A stretch of DNA of 64,000 bases, from assembly GCA_030762175.1 (NCBI GenBank), contig CM060843.1:30655001-30719000 (forward strand), in the 5' to 3' direction. The notes under the pieces were generated by a model. The model made no database searches and was not told the origin of the DNA. It saw only the letters and a program-made list of their open reading frames with translations. Positions 1 to 10,800 of the stretch are shown piece after piece; position 1 is the stretch's first letter, and every line of letters begins with the position of its first letter. The translations under genes and the position numbers were made by a program. This stretch comes from Metallyticus violacea (Eukaryota > Arthropoda > Insecta > Mantodea > Metallyticidae).

Positions 1-558
1 CAGCTAATATTTTGTTGATGTTATCTATGAAAATGTTAAAAAAAATTGGATTGGAGACACCATCTTGAGGAAGGTCTACTTTAATCGTATGTCGTTTATA
101 GAGGACATTATTCCATTTTACAGCTATGTACCTTTGTGGTAATAGATCCATGAACCATTTCAAATGTTATTGCAATATTGCTCATTTTACAAATAGGCTT
201 CTCTCCCCACACTTTGTCAAAGGTGTTTTTGAAGTCCACAAAGATGGTAAGCATTGTTTCTTTTTTGTTGAAGGCATGTTTAATCCTGTGTTAAATGTAA
301 AACCTGATTAATTGTTGAATATTGGTTTCTGAAACTTGCTCGAAGGTCTAAAAGGAGAATTTGAAATTCCAGATAATAAGTTAATCTTGTAATGATCATT
401 TTCTCCATTGTTTTAGGAAGTACTGAGATTAAGGAAATAAATCTGTAACTGTCTAATTCGGCTGCTGGTTTGTATTTCTTCTTAATTGGAATGATTTTTT
501 TGGTTTGGTTTATGCTATTATTGGGGACAGGAATTTTATGCCCTAATAATATCTGCAA
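1..558 (-). pseudogene. Non-LTR retrotransposon RT fragment
   Basis: Read on the minus strand this is the finger-to-palm part of a LINE reverse transcriptase. Positions 558-280 carry the conserved block with FISLISVLPKTMEKMI (normally YRPISL...K..EK). Then comes a palm motif A-like segment, FVDFKNTFDKVW, near 270-235. After a frame change near 160, LPQDGVSNPIFFNIFIDNI matches the PQG-x-x-SP box, with Q-D replacing Q-G. The catalytic YADD box would lie beyond the left window edge. The fragment is cut at the window border and broken by at least one frameshift, so it is dead. The clade cannot be fixed; CR1-like or Jockey-like are both possible. Confidence 0.8.
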
Positions 559-563
559 TATAT

Positions 564-647
564 GTGCATTTATGCATTGAAAACTTCCATTATATGCACA
601 TAAATGTGTATTTATGCATTGAAAACTTCCATTATATGCACATAAAT
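564..647. repeat. 42-bp tandem duplication
   Basis: Two adjacent 42-bp units (564-605 and 606-647) are nearly identical, differing at the C/T of GTGCATTT versus GTGTATTT. Each unit contains short inverted words built on ATGCAC and GTGCAT. It adjoins the end of the RT fragment. No function is evident. Confidence 0.85.
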
Positions 648-2505
648 GTGTCCATAGAAAAAAATATTAATACATCAGTTTAACATAAAATAAAAATTTA
701 ATGCAATTTATGTAATTTCTGCGTAAATAAAAATATTGTGGAAACCATATAAATGATTTAACCGATTAGAATTTATCTAATAATGAAGAATGGGGACATA
801 TTTACCTTAAAAATGAAGGAAAAAAACACATTAAGTATTGGTACTTACATTTTTACTTCTCCACACTCAACTTCTTTGCTGTTGCAGTTTACAACCATGA
901 AATGTTTTAAGTTTTCCATAATTAGTCGTCTCCTGTTCTTAAAATATCCTTATAGCTGGAAAAACTTCTCTCCACCTTACAGGAACTTAAGGCTGCATAT
1001 ACAAAAACTGCAATTTGACCTGCTTTTAATGGTATTTCACTGGGCAGTTCAGAAGTGTTAGGATTTCTTCAATCTCACACATTTGATAATATCATGGATT
1101 TTTTGAAAGAATACTACATACTTTTTCCTTCACTACATTGCCTACACTTATATACCAAATTTAATTTGGGGACAGTGGTTTTGAAGTATATTTATGACTG
1201 GCACAATGTAATATTGTTGGTTTCTAAAGGAATAATAGCAGGAGGAAGTTTAGAGAAATGTGCAGATATGAAAGAAAGGTTAGTTTGTACTTCTGTGTTC
1301 TTTAATATATCTTGAACAATTTTAACTGATAAAGACCAATTTGGATCAAGTATATTCACTACATTATTAACTGTTTTCAAAAGTTTGGCGTAATATAGAG
1401 CTGCACATAGTTATTATTTCCCAGCACATTAAAACTGATTCGGTGCTGCTACTTGAAGTGCTTATTTGCCATAGGGTGCCTTAATAAATATTTTCTTTAC
1501 AGAGAATATCATCTTACCTGCAAGCTGGAAATTTGCACAAATTGTTTCTGCAACCCATGGACAAGACAAGTCAAATGTGTCATATTTGGAAATATAACTT
1601 TAAGAGTATTGCGAGCTTTGATCTTCTCGCAGTAATGATTACATAGAGTAATACATGTTTGCACTGAATACAATATGGCCATACCAAGTTCACAACAAAA
1701 AAATTTGGAAACAGAAGAGCTCTTCGTAGCTTCAAGTTCTATTGCAAGGAGAAATGTGAGAAATGTGGTCATTGGTTAATTTTTATGGAGAGATCCAACT
1801 ATAAAATTTGCGATAAACCATCCGTCCCTGTCTTGTGTTTCCTTGATCAATACCCATACAAAATGGTTTTGGATCTGTTCTCTAATATTTTCAATAGTAA
1901 CACACTTGACATAATTTTTAAAAAAGTAGATTAGTCTGGCACTTTACACTTAGTATACTGCTCGGTGAAATTTCAGAGTGCAAGATTGGGAGGTCTACAA
2001 TGGAATGTCTGCTGCTAAAACTGCTTTGCTCATATCAAAGGAAAACTATGAAAAGCTGCTGTTTGAAAATTCACCTAAAATTTTTGTACATATATACTTT
2101 TTAAGGATTTTAGTCTAGTATTATCTTTTGTGTTTATTAGTATTCAAATATTGAAGCTCTAGAAAATGCTTTTTATAACTAGCTGTTTTCTCACATTCTC
2201 CACAATACAAAATTACATCGTTTCTAGTTGACAAATGTGCTTCAAACTCGCATTTGATACACCAGTAACCTAATTTGTTGCTCAATTTTACTTTTGGCAT
2301 GATTATGCGAAAAGAAAGCCTTCACCATATTACCAGCATCACACTATTGAATTACATGACTTGAAGTTTCGATTGGGAAACAATTGCGAACCTGCAGGAA
2401 TATTTCCAAAACTGAATTTCTAAAATGATTAATAGTTGAATATTTTGAGGTGCTTTCTTTTGTGTAAATTATATGTAGTTATATTTTTATAAATCTTAAT
2501 AGATA
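648..2505. other. AT-rich DNA without recognisable gene
   Basis: Open frames here are short, rich in Phe, Leu, Ile and Lys, and match no family I recognise. It could be intron, intergenic DNA or fully decayed transposon sequence. Confidence 0.6.
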
Positions 2506-3259
2506 CTAAATAATAAAATTTAAAATTACATATAATTCCGAGAACTCCTTATCTCCTTTCATTATGTTCTTCTTGGGAACATAAGAGATAACTGGTTGAA
2601 AACCAAATAGTGTAGAGTGTACTTTACACATTTTAGATGTCACAAAGTTGGCAGGCAGTTCACCTTTGTTTTTTCGGGTACTAGTGTCAGATCCTTTGAC
2701 AACATGTAAAGAGCTAAATTGAGAGACATAAAACAATTATCCCAAGTGATATTACCTCCAAATTTTTCAAGTTGAATCCCCTAGTTCTTCACAACATTCT
2801 CTCCAGGGTTGCATGGCTCTGGTTTCTTCCTCCTTCCCCAAATATACTTTCATCTTCAGAATAGCATGGAAGCAATTGTGAGACATAATTTCATTGAACA
2901 ATGGATGACCATTCTCAACACTCCAGTCTGATATCCTCATTTTTTAACTTGTAAACACCAGTCAGGATCAGATGCCAAGAAACTTTCATTTTATGCAAAT
3001 ATATGTGCACCCAATCCTTGAAAACCATTCTGCTTTCCTTGTTGGTCCACATACACACTTTCTCAATGAGGAATATGTGAAAGAACATAAAACAAAACTT
3101 CATTATCTCAGTTCCTAATGGAATACCTTGTAGGTCCCTGGTCTTCTTTTTGCTTTGCCTATGTGAAATTGCAGCCTGAGGGGCGGTAACCCATATTTCA
3201 TTCCTATTCCAAGAAAACAATGCCATACTCAACAGAATTTGCACTAAATTGTTCTTCAC
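2506..3259 (-). pseudogene. piggyBac-type transposase relic
   Basis: Minus-strand reading gives, in family order: an N-terminal catalytic-region segment ending in SVENGHPLFNEIMSHNCF (3259 to about 2850), which resembles the piggyBac stretch before and including P...IMS.N.F. A frame change follows, then NITWDNCFMSLNLALYMLS (about 2755-2700), matching the conserved (V)DN(F/W)(F/Y)TS-LA box. Next is RKNKGELPANFVTSKM, matching RKNK-ELP, and finally VISYVPKKN. The central 150-200 residues, including the first catalytic Asp region, are deleted, and stops and frame changes are present. piggyBac enzymes cut and paste DNA at TTAA sites; this copy cannot. No terminal inverted repeats were found. It could instead derive from a domesticated PGBD gene, but the breaks argue for a dead transposon. 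Confidence 0.7.
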
Positions 3260-3615
3260 CTAAGGTATTCTATACTATCTTTGTGTCATTCCAAGTTTTT
3301 GACAATATCTCCCTGATTATTATCAAAAATTAAAATTCACTAGGCATGTTGTCAGAATCAGAAACTGTTCCAACAATTTCTGTATCTCATTAATTAGTCT
3401 TTTGCTCCGTAACATTTTCGGTTATATTATGAATCAAGGTTCCAAAATAAACATGTGCTATCACAAAGAGGGCTGTTAAACACTGAAAGAATAACAGTTA
3501 GAATTGACAATAACGAACATGTAACAGGCATGTGTTATGTTATGCTGCAAGATGGACAGCTGCTTATAAACATTGCTTGTACCTGGATGGACCTATGAGG
3601 CCTGCACCAGAATTA
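3260..3615. other. Unassigned AT-rich spacer
   Basis: This may include decayed N-terminal piggyBac sequence, but nothing readable remains. An open frame from 3532 runs straight into the neighbouring SINE and is not a gene. Confidence 0.5.
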
Positions 3616-3895
3616 TTGATTTGGTTTATTTATGGACGCTCTTTAACATCTCAGGTCATCAGCATCCCATTCAATTCAGGGCATGAAACAGCTGATAAAT
3701 TTTGCTCAGAGGCTTCTTCTTTCAAGCTTGTGGTTCTTTTACATGCCGCAAATGTACAAGGGATCATGGCTTTACTTTCCCTCCAAAGGAAGCCATACTT
3801 CAGACTTTTACACCCAAAAAAATCCATTGATCCTGGCTGGGATTGAATCCACAATCTTGGGTTTAGGAGGCAAATATGGTTACCACTAGACTAAG
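3616..3895 (-). mobile_element. SINE-A copy, tRNA-derived
   Basis: Minus-strand SINE of about 280 bp. The tRNA-like head is at the right end, with the degraded A-box region TAGTGGTAACCAT and B-box region GGATTCAATCC. The body ends at the left in the family tail TAAATAAACCAAATC. It matches the other SINE-A copies in order and length but is clearly older than the 44,713 copy. RNA polymerase III would transcribe an intact copy from the internal boxes. No clear target-site duplication is visible. Confidence 0.85.
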
Positions 3896-3900
3896 AGGAT

Positions 3901-4836
3901 CTACGCTACATCGGAGGAAATGCAAGTCAATTCTTTAACTTTAAACCATATGTAGATTTTTATAATGATAAAACAATTGGGGAAAACCCTAAAATTTAAT
4001 TACAATAAAATGTAAAGCTACTAATTGAGAAGACAGTGAAAATCACAGATGAGTCTCTAAAGCCTAATGGAGTTAAAGGGTTAAACATGGCCATTCACAG
4101 TATTAAGGAAGATAACCATATGTATTGTTATATTCATCCAAATATGTAATTAGCCAGTTCTTTTGAAGGAACAAAATTTGTAATTTTGATAATGGCACTC
4201 TAAACATAAATTCCCTTTGTACCAATTGTACAATGCTGTGCAAATTCCCCATTTTTAAATGGTCTGAGTTGTCTTGTAATTAGCCTATTTTAAAACTAAT
4301 AGACATGGCCTATTCACAAACATTGCAATCTTGCTGTCTTTATTCATATTTTTTTCAGCTGCTGTGTCATTATAGCTCTGTACATTCTGGGTATTTTTCA
4401 TATGCATTGCTATGAATGGCATAGTATCTCTGTAAATTATACTCCTGAATTGTGTTAACAACCTTGCCACATATTAAACACTTAGCCAAACCTCCTTGGC
4501 CTACAAATAAAATTAGTTCTTCCCAAATAGAAAGAAGAGTACAAAGAGAAGATGAAACCTTAGAATATAATTTTCAGAAGTAGATAATTCAAAATAGTCA
4601 CTATTGTTATCTGATACTGCATTGTACTGCTGAGTGAGGCTCCCCATGCCCACTGCTTCACCCACTGTATTGCCCAGTAGTGTTAAGGTCTCCTGCTGGT
4701 TGAACTTGCATAAGTTGAAGGTATCTGCCCTATTTGCAAATTGTGTGGTGAAATCTGTGAGCCACAGTCATTAACCATGCTGCAGTATGAAGAGCATGGA
4801 AGGTTCCTTCCATTCAACTATATTCATGGAGGGTTG
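3901..4836. other. AT-rich spacer between two SINE-A copies
   Basis: No reading frame with family resemblance and no repeat structure beyond simple AT-richness was seen. Confidence 0.55.
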
Positions 4837-5126
4837 TTGATTTGATTTATTTACGGACACTCTTTAACATCTCAGGTCATCAGCGTCCCATTCAATTCAG
4901 GATGTGAAACAGCCGACAAATTTGGCTCAGAGGCCTGTTCTTTAGGCTTGAAATTCTTTTTTGTGCCTTAAATGTACGACATGGGACCCACAGCTTTACT
5001 TCCCTTCCAAAGGAAGCCATACTTAGGATTTTTATGCACGAAAAAAATCCATCGATACTGGCCGGGTTTGAACCCACGATCTTGGGTTTAGAAGGCAAGT
5101 ATGGTTACCACTATACCACCAGGACC
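4837..5126 (-). mobile_element. SINE-A copy, tRNA-derived
   Basis: Full-length minus-strand SINE-A. The tRNA-like head lies at 5126-5055 and contains GGTTCAAACCC (B-box-like) and GTGGTAACCATACTTGCC (A-box half). The conserved body contains the terminal hairpin pair GGGACGC and its partner. The tail at the left is TAAATCAAATC-like. Divergence from the 44,713 copy is moderate. Confidence 0.9.
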
Positions 5127-6587
5127 ATGGAGGGGATTAGATAGAAGTCTGGGTCTGAGGTTGCAGTTTTCCTTTCTCTGATATATTTTACAGGCTGATG
5201 TTAGCTAGGTCAAAGTTCCTTCATGAAGAACTGGATCTCAGCTAGAAGGCATGTCCAAGCTGTTCTTAAGTCGAAGGGCTCTTATATAAGTGACTTTCAC
5301 AGATTCCAGTCTTGTCAGGTTTGTAGATTAAAATGTTTCCTTTTTATGTGATAGGTATCATATCTGTGTAATCATGTAACATGCTAATGGGATGATCTAA
5401 ATATACAGGAATCTTTGAATATACTATATAAGTTTCCTTGGACTATGAAAGCTTCAGAGAAATAATTCCATAATGGTAATTAAATGATTGCCTAGCACTA
5501 TAGATTGCCTGCATGAAACAATAGACATTCGTCCTGCAGACCTAAAGGCACAGTCCCAGAGGGGCAGGATACGGAGTGTGAAAAAGTGGGCTTCTGCCAT
5601 TTGCAGTATTGCAGCATGGCAAATGCACGTATGTTGGAGATCTGGTGCCAGGCAGAAGTGCATGAGATTGACTACAAATGAGCCAATGGCTTGACATTCG
5701 GTTAAATCCATGAGATGAGGTTAGTTGGGCCTGAGCCCAGCATTTTTTGCAGAGGGGTTTGATAAGTTGGTGCAGTGTGGGACAAATTCTCATTGGTCAT
5801 GGTGACTTTGTAGAGAAGTGGTGAAGAATGTATAGTTTTAATGTGTAAGTTAAAAAATTAAAATTATACATATTGGGAAATTTAAATCTTGAGCAAACCT
5901 CGTAGAGCAGTTCCAAGTGAAAGTTTTAATGTTGAACATGGTCTTGATCAGTGCTGCATACCTATCCTCTAGATGCTTTGTTACTCCTGTTACCTATAGA
6001 GTTAGTTAAAGTTATTATAAGAGTTAAACAGTTTCAATTGATTGTTGCCACAGTGAAAATATCACCTAAATGTTATGATTTTTGCTTTTGTGTTTATTTT
6101 TAGTCTGTTTCTATTCAAACATTTTTTTCACACCCCCAGTAGTGTTTAATGCGCATCACAGATGATGAAGTGATGGTACAGGAGATAAATTGATTCATTT
6201 GAAAAGAGAGGGATACCCTTGTCAAATTTTTTTAGAAGCTTATCTTATTCAAATTTCAAAAGGTACTACTCCAGCCTGTAAGTTACACACTCAGGAATCT
6301 CATTTGTTCTTCTATAATTGATGCAGGATTCCTTTGCTTAGCAAATGCTCAGTGATGTTGATACATTTCATAGCCAGCTAGTCTCGCAAGCTTACTGATT
6401 AAAATATTGATTTATTATGTCAATAAAGTTCAGTATAAACAGATCAAACTAAATAAATAGGATATTTAAAAAATGAATCATAATAAATAAATTTTAGTAA
6501 TAAGTTGAAACTCCTTAGTTTGTTAAGCTCTAATGTTACTGTCTCAGGAATTCACATTCATACTGTTTCACATTGTTTCAGAGTGGT
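5127..6587. other. Mostly AT-rich, unassigned
   Basis: Positions 5,480-5,800 are locally GC-richer and open on both strands (5,488-5,694 + and 5,454-5,711 -), but neither translation shows a domain I can name. The remainder shows nothing. Confidence 0.5.
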
Positions 6588-6762
6588 ACGAGAGCAATAC
6601 TGCCTATGTGCCCCAAGGACCCACCTGGAGAAGCGACTCATCATTGCAGTAATAGCATTGATGGTTATTGTGCTTATGTTGCTGGTAGCTCTGGTCGTGC
6701 TTGCTGTTGGTCATGATTCCCAAGATCTTAGAGATTTCATACACAGCTTCATCTCCAAGTGA
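6588..6762 (+). CDS. Candidate host exon encoding a membrane anchor
   Basis: A plausible 3' splice acceptor (pyrimidine-rich, ending TTTCAG at about 6579) precedes an open segment reading VVREQYCLCAPRTHLEKRLI and then about 24 strongly hydrophobic residues (IIAVIALMVIVLMLLVALVV). The segment ends at a TGA at 6760. RT-x-LEK-x-L just before a single hydrophobic span resembles the cytoplasmic-to-membrane junction of neprilysin-type M13 metallopeptidases, which are type II membrane proteins. The ectodomain sequence expected next is absent, so if real this is one exon of a split gene or a dead copy. The start is unknown because the frame is open upstream without support. Any small single-pass protein would look the same, so the family call is weak. 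Confidence 0.3.
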
Positions 6763-7677
6763 AATAAGCAAGGAAACTTTGCTCAAGATGTTATTAGTAC
6801 CATTGCGTGTAAAATCAGTGATTGTGATAAAAAGAAAGAAAGAAAAAGAGAAAAAAAAAGGGTGCTAGAAAACAAGTCTTTTTTCAAATATGAGTTCTTA
6901 TCTTGTATGATTTGCCAAAACAAAATAGCTCATTTGTTAAATAAAGGTATGGGATATTAAATACATTTCTCAATGATCCATTCAGATATAAAACCATATT
7001 TCCAGCAAATGAAAATATTTGTAATTAAAAGATCTGATTAAAGCAGTTTATCTTATAATGTACCAAAGATTTGTACCATAAAACAATATACGTTCATTTA
7101 TATTATAATATAAATTAGTTTACAGTACAGTGCAATGTATTATTTGTCATGATACCGTTTTGCAATAGATAATCATCTGGAAAGGTATGCAAGAAAAACT
7201 GTAAATTAATATTGTTAGAATTAAAGAGAGTCACTTTAAAGTAAAAAGGCCGTATTCACAAGCCAGTTAATGATTACTTTTTTAAGATTATGCCTTTCAA
7301 GCTAAAAAATATGGTTAGGAAATTTGAAAATTTTATGGCACCTATACAGGAATTAGAATTTTCTGTAATCTACATATTAGTATGCTAAAAGATTGTTGCC
7401 CCCTGCCACCAGTGTGGAGAGCTTCATTGCGTAGATTGTCAAACGAGTTAGCATAACTTACATGATTGAATTGTACTGCAGCTTAGTGAATATTTTTAAT
7501 GACTGTGTTTACTAAAAGGGCATCATACTTATGGTACAAAAGATGAAATTATAAATTAATTCCTTTTGTCATCTGTAGGTTCTAAGGATAATTAAATTTG
7601 AATGGTTCATGTGGTCCATAAGGAACCAGACAAGACTAGACCCAATCCTTATAAGCTTATGATGATTATGCTGAACT
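6763..7677. other. AT-rich, no gene seen
   Basis: Contains a short purine-rich microsatellite (GAAA/AAAG, about 6,826-6,860) and otherwise nothing recognisable. Confidence 0.55.
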
Positions 7678-7850
7678 TTGGAAAGGAAGCATTCCAGGCC
7701 TAAGTTTCTGGAACTCCCCTGGCATTTACCATTGATGAAGACTTAAATCTGAAAAACATCTCAGTCAGGAAGAATAGTCCTCATTAGATTCTAACCCAGA
7801 CCTCCCATTCTGTAGTCTCAGCTACCTATGCCGGTTACAGCTTAGTAAGG
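7678..7850 (-). mobile_element. Old SINE-B relic
   Basis: The stretch GGAAGCATTCCAGGCCTAAG followed by CTGGCATTTACC, GATGAAGACT and CAGTCAGGAAG is colinear with the reverse complement of the SINE-B copy at 15,730-16,028, from its mid body into the tRNA-like head (CAGACCTCCCATTC). Many substitutions and small gaps show it is much older. The 3' tail region is not recognisable. Confidence 0.7.
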
Positions 7851-10800
7851 AGTTCATATTATTTTTAATAAATAAGATTGATCTAATATACAAGGGCTGA
7901 TCAATAAATTATGGTAACTACTTTTTAATCTCCAAAATGGATGAAGTTTAAATATATATATACTGGGTGAGTTAGAATACCAAACAATTTTTAGGAATTA
8001 CTCAGCAGACAAAGTATTTTGATAAAGAAACACATGTCTGCTGATGTCTAGTTTTTATGTTCCAGAGCAAGAAAGATATTCATGCCATTGGCATATTTGT
8101 TGAAATTCCAATGCACTCATCATGTATGTGGGTATGTCGTGATTATTGCATTAAAAGCATCAGCTAATTTGTGATTGTTTTTATACTTTGAAAAAAAAAC
8201 GTTAAAATTTCATTATAGTGAACATTTAATTAAGCAAAGGATTTTACATTTAAATGAACTAAATCTTAAATTATTCATAAAAACTGCTCAAATTGTCAAT
8301 CATTGACTTCAGAGCACAGCTAATAATAACATTGTTGAAGTGAGTTTTTTCTAGACTATCTGACTCATCATAATATCAAATGCTGCAATAATCATAGCAA
8401 TCAATTGCTATTCTGCACTACCCGGGGTCATACACACAACAGTCTTGACACTTCCCAAAATGAAAAGTGGTCAGATTTGGTAAACCTGCTATCCTGGTTG
8501 TAGGAACTCTCCTATGCCAATCCAGTGATCAAGGTATACTGCATTTAGAAAATATCTTATTTCGTGATCATAATGTGCAGTTGTCCTGTCACCATGTTAC
8601 CTTATGTTCACAGGAGAATAACTTATGGAAGTGTCCAATAAGAGTGTCATTTGCAGCTCCAGCCCAAAGGGTTTGCAACTTGAATAACTTTTGAATTTTC
8701 CACTTGACAGTTAAAAGAGTTAAACATGCCTTCTCATGTACATAACACTTACCCATCCACAATATAAATTGGAAACCGTTGCGATAAACATATTTCTGAA
8801 GAAACCATTAGACAAAGTGCATTTTTATAGGAAAATCATTTGATTCCAGTGATTGAATTCTAGGAGGATAATAAGAAAGAAGTTGCTGTTCATGTAAGAG
8901 CTCTAATCTTGAAAGAAGGCTTTTTCTCAAATGCTTGTGGATGAAGATTTGTGTAATCATTCAAGAACATCTTCAGATTCCATTATTTTTACCCTTCTTT
9001 GAACTCCTGAATAATATGCCTTTTTTCCACAGTTACAGATTTTCCAGTTGTTGATATATTGCGATAGAGGTACTATGATGAAGGAAATGTCTTGTTGGTT
9101 ACAGATTAGTATAAATTTCATACTCCATTTTTGTTTCCTCAAACTGCACCATAAGCGTAGTACATATCTATGAACTCAGTCATATACAGCATGCATGTTT
9201 CATCTACATGGGCTTTGCAATAAACCACATATATTGAAGCCCTACTAGGTAATAGTTAACATTACCCTTCATATTTACATAATTTATATTATAATTATAT
9301 TTCATGATCCTTTAAATTACTATACTATTGGCTAGGTTTGTTTGGTCCAGAAGAATAGAAAAGCATGCACAGCTGTCTCTTCGGCAGAATGTCATCTAAT
9401 CTGAAACTGGCCATTTCATTATTTGCCATGCAGCATAGTAACAAGCCATCAGCAGACAGAATATGAAAACACTTGTATAGACTTCTTGAGTTATTCCAAC
9501 TCACTTGGTACATGAGTTTATGTAATATATACTTTTTGTGTTGTCACCAGGTGGCGTACAGGTGCAGATTCTGGTAAAGGAGAAGCAAAAAAAATTGCAA
9601 ATGTTTTATTATGATCTATGACATTCTGTTCATAACATCCACAATTAAGTGAAAGTATAGCTGTTCACCTTTAAAATAGTTTCCAGGCTTTGTTTAATTC
9701 TGTCAAAAGTCTAGCATCTGTCATTAACTAGGCACAATTTGATTCTAATAAATCTTTATGAGCAGACAAATTCAACATTGACACATTTAAAGACCTTTAC
9801 CGCTGTGTCATATTCTGTATACCAGAGCACAGTCATTCAGTGCTTCTGACTATTATAATAATTTTTTCATCAATTGATTGAGTTCAAAATAGGGAATTTG
9901 TAATCATTTTAATAACTCATCTCTGCAAATTAAATATTGTTTTATATGTACACTGTCATCCCAAACTGATAAGCAGTATCTTATGCTTTTAAAGTAGAAA
10001 TTTAGTGTGTTCAAATAATCTTTTGGAACATAACCTTTTAAATCTCTTAATTACGTCTGAAAAGCCTATGATAGGAGTGTAATTACATATTTTAGTTTTT
10101 ATTCTTTTTTATCTTTTTTCCAATCATTCATACCAGGAAGAAGGGTATTGTTGATTTGTGCCACTGAGAAAACAGGAATATTATACATGGAGTCAAAAGA
10201 TCCTAATTAAAAATAAAATAGAATCTAATACAAAGCCTGGGAGAGTACCGTAGTTAACCTAACCTTTTTCTGACTTTTGATCAACAGCAATAATGCATTA
10301 TCTGTTTTTCACTGAATAGAAGTATGGTTCACACAATCAAAGGCATACTCAAATCACAAAGTAGCAAGTGCAGATTTAGATTCTTAAAAAAATATAGTAT
10401 CAACTTGATAGCATGGCTGTATTCATGCTTGATTGCATATCATATTAGTCCTTACTGAGAGAGTTTTACACTTGTAAAACTACATTTCTTATAGAAATCT
10501 CTCTGTGTATTTAAAATAAAAACTAGAAGTCTTCTGTGAAGCAAGATGGTGACAAGTTGGAATATGATAAAATTTGGGTAATTTTAGCTGAAAGCACAAT
10601 AAAACGTTTATTAAAATATCTTTGATAAAATAAGTTTTACTATTTTGCAGCTTACCCAAAGGGAAATTTAACAATGTTTGTGGTATTTTTCTTTTTTTAA
10701 TGCAATCATTTTTTCATTTGCATCTAGCAGAGTTTGCAAAATACAATATTTATGCCCCTTGCTCAAAAAAATATACGTATGTTTAATACAAACACAATTT

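Noticed and set aside
5454..5711. Open frames on both strands with moderately complex composition
   Set aside because: A faint resemblance of one segment (RIRSVKKW) to the piggyBac RSKKW box is too short, and no other motif supports it.
7893..7930. AGGGCTGATCAATAAATTAT, like a mariner terminal repeat
   Set aside because: No inverted partner, no TA duplication and no transposase nearby.
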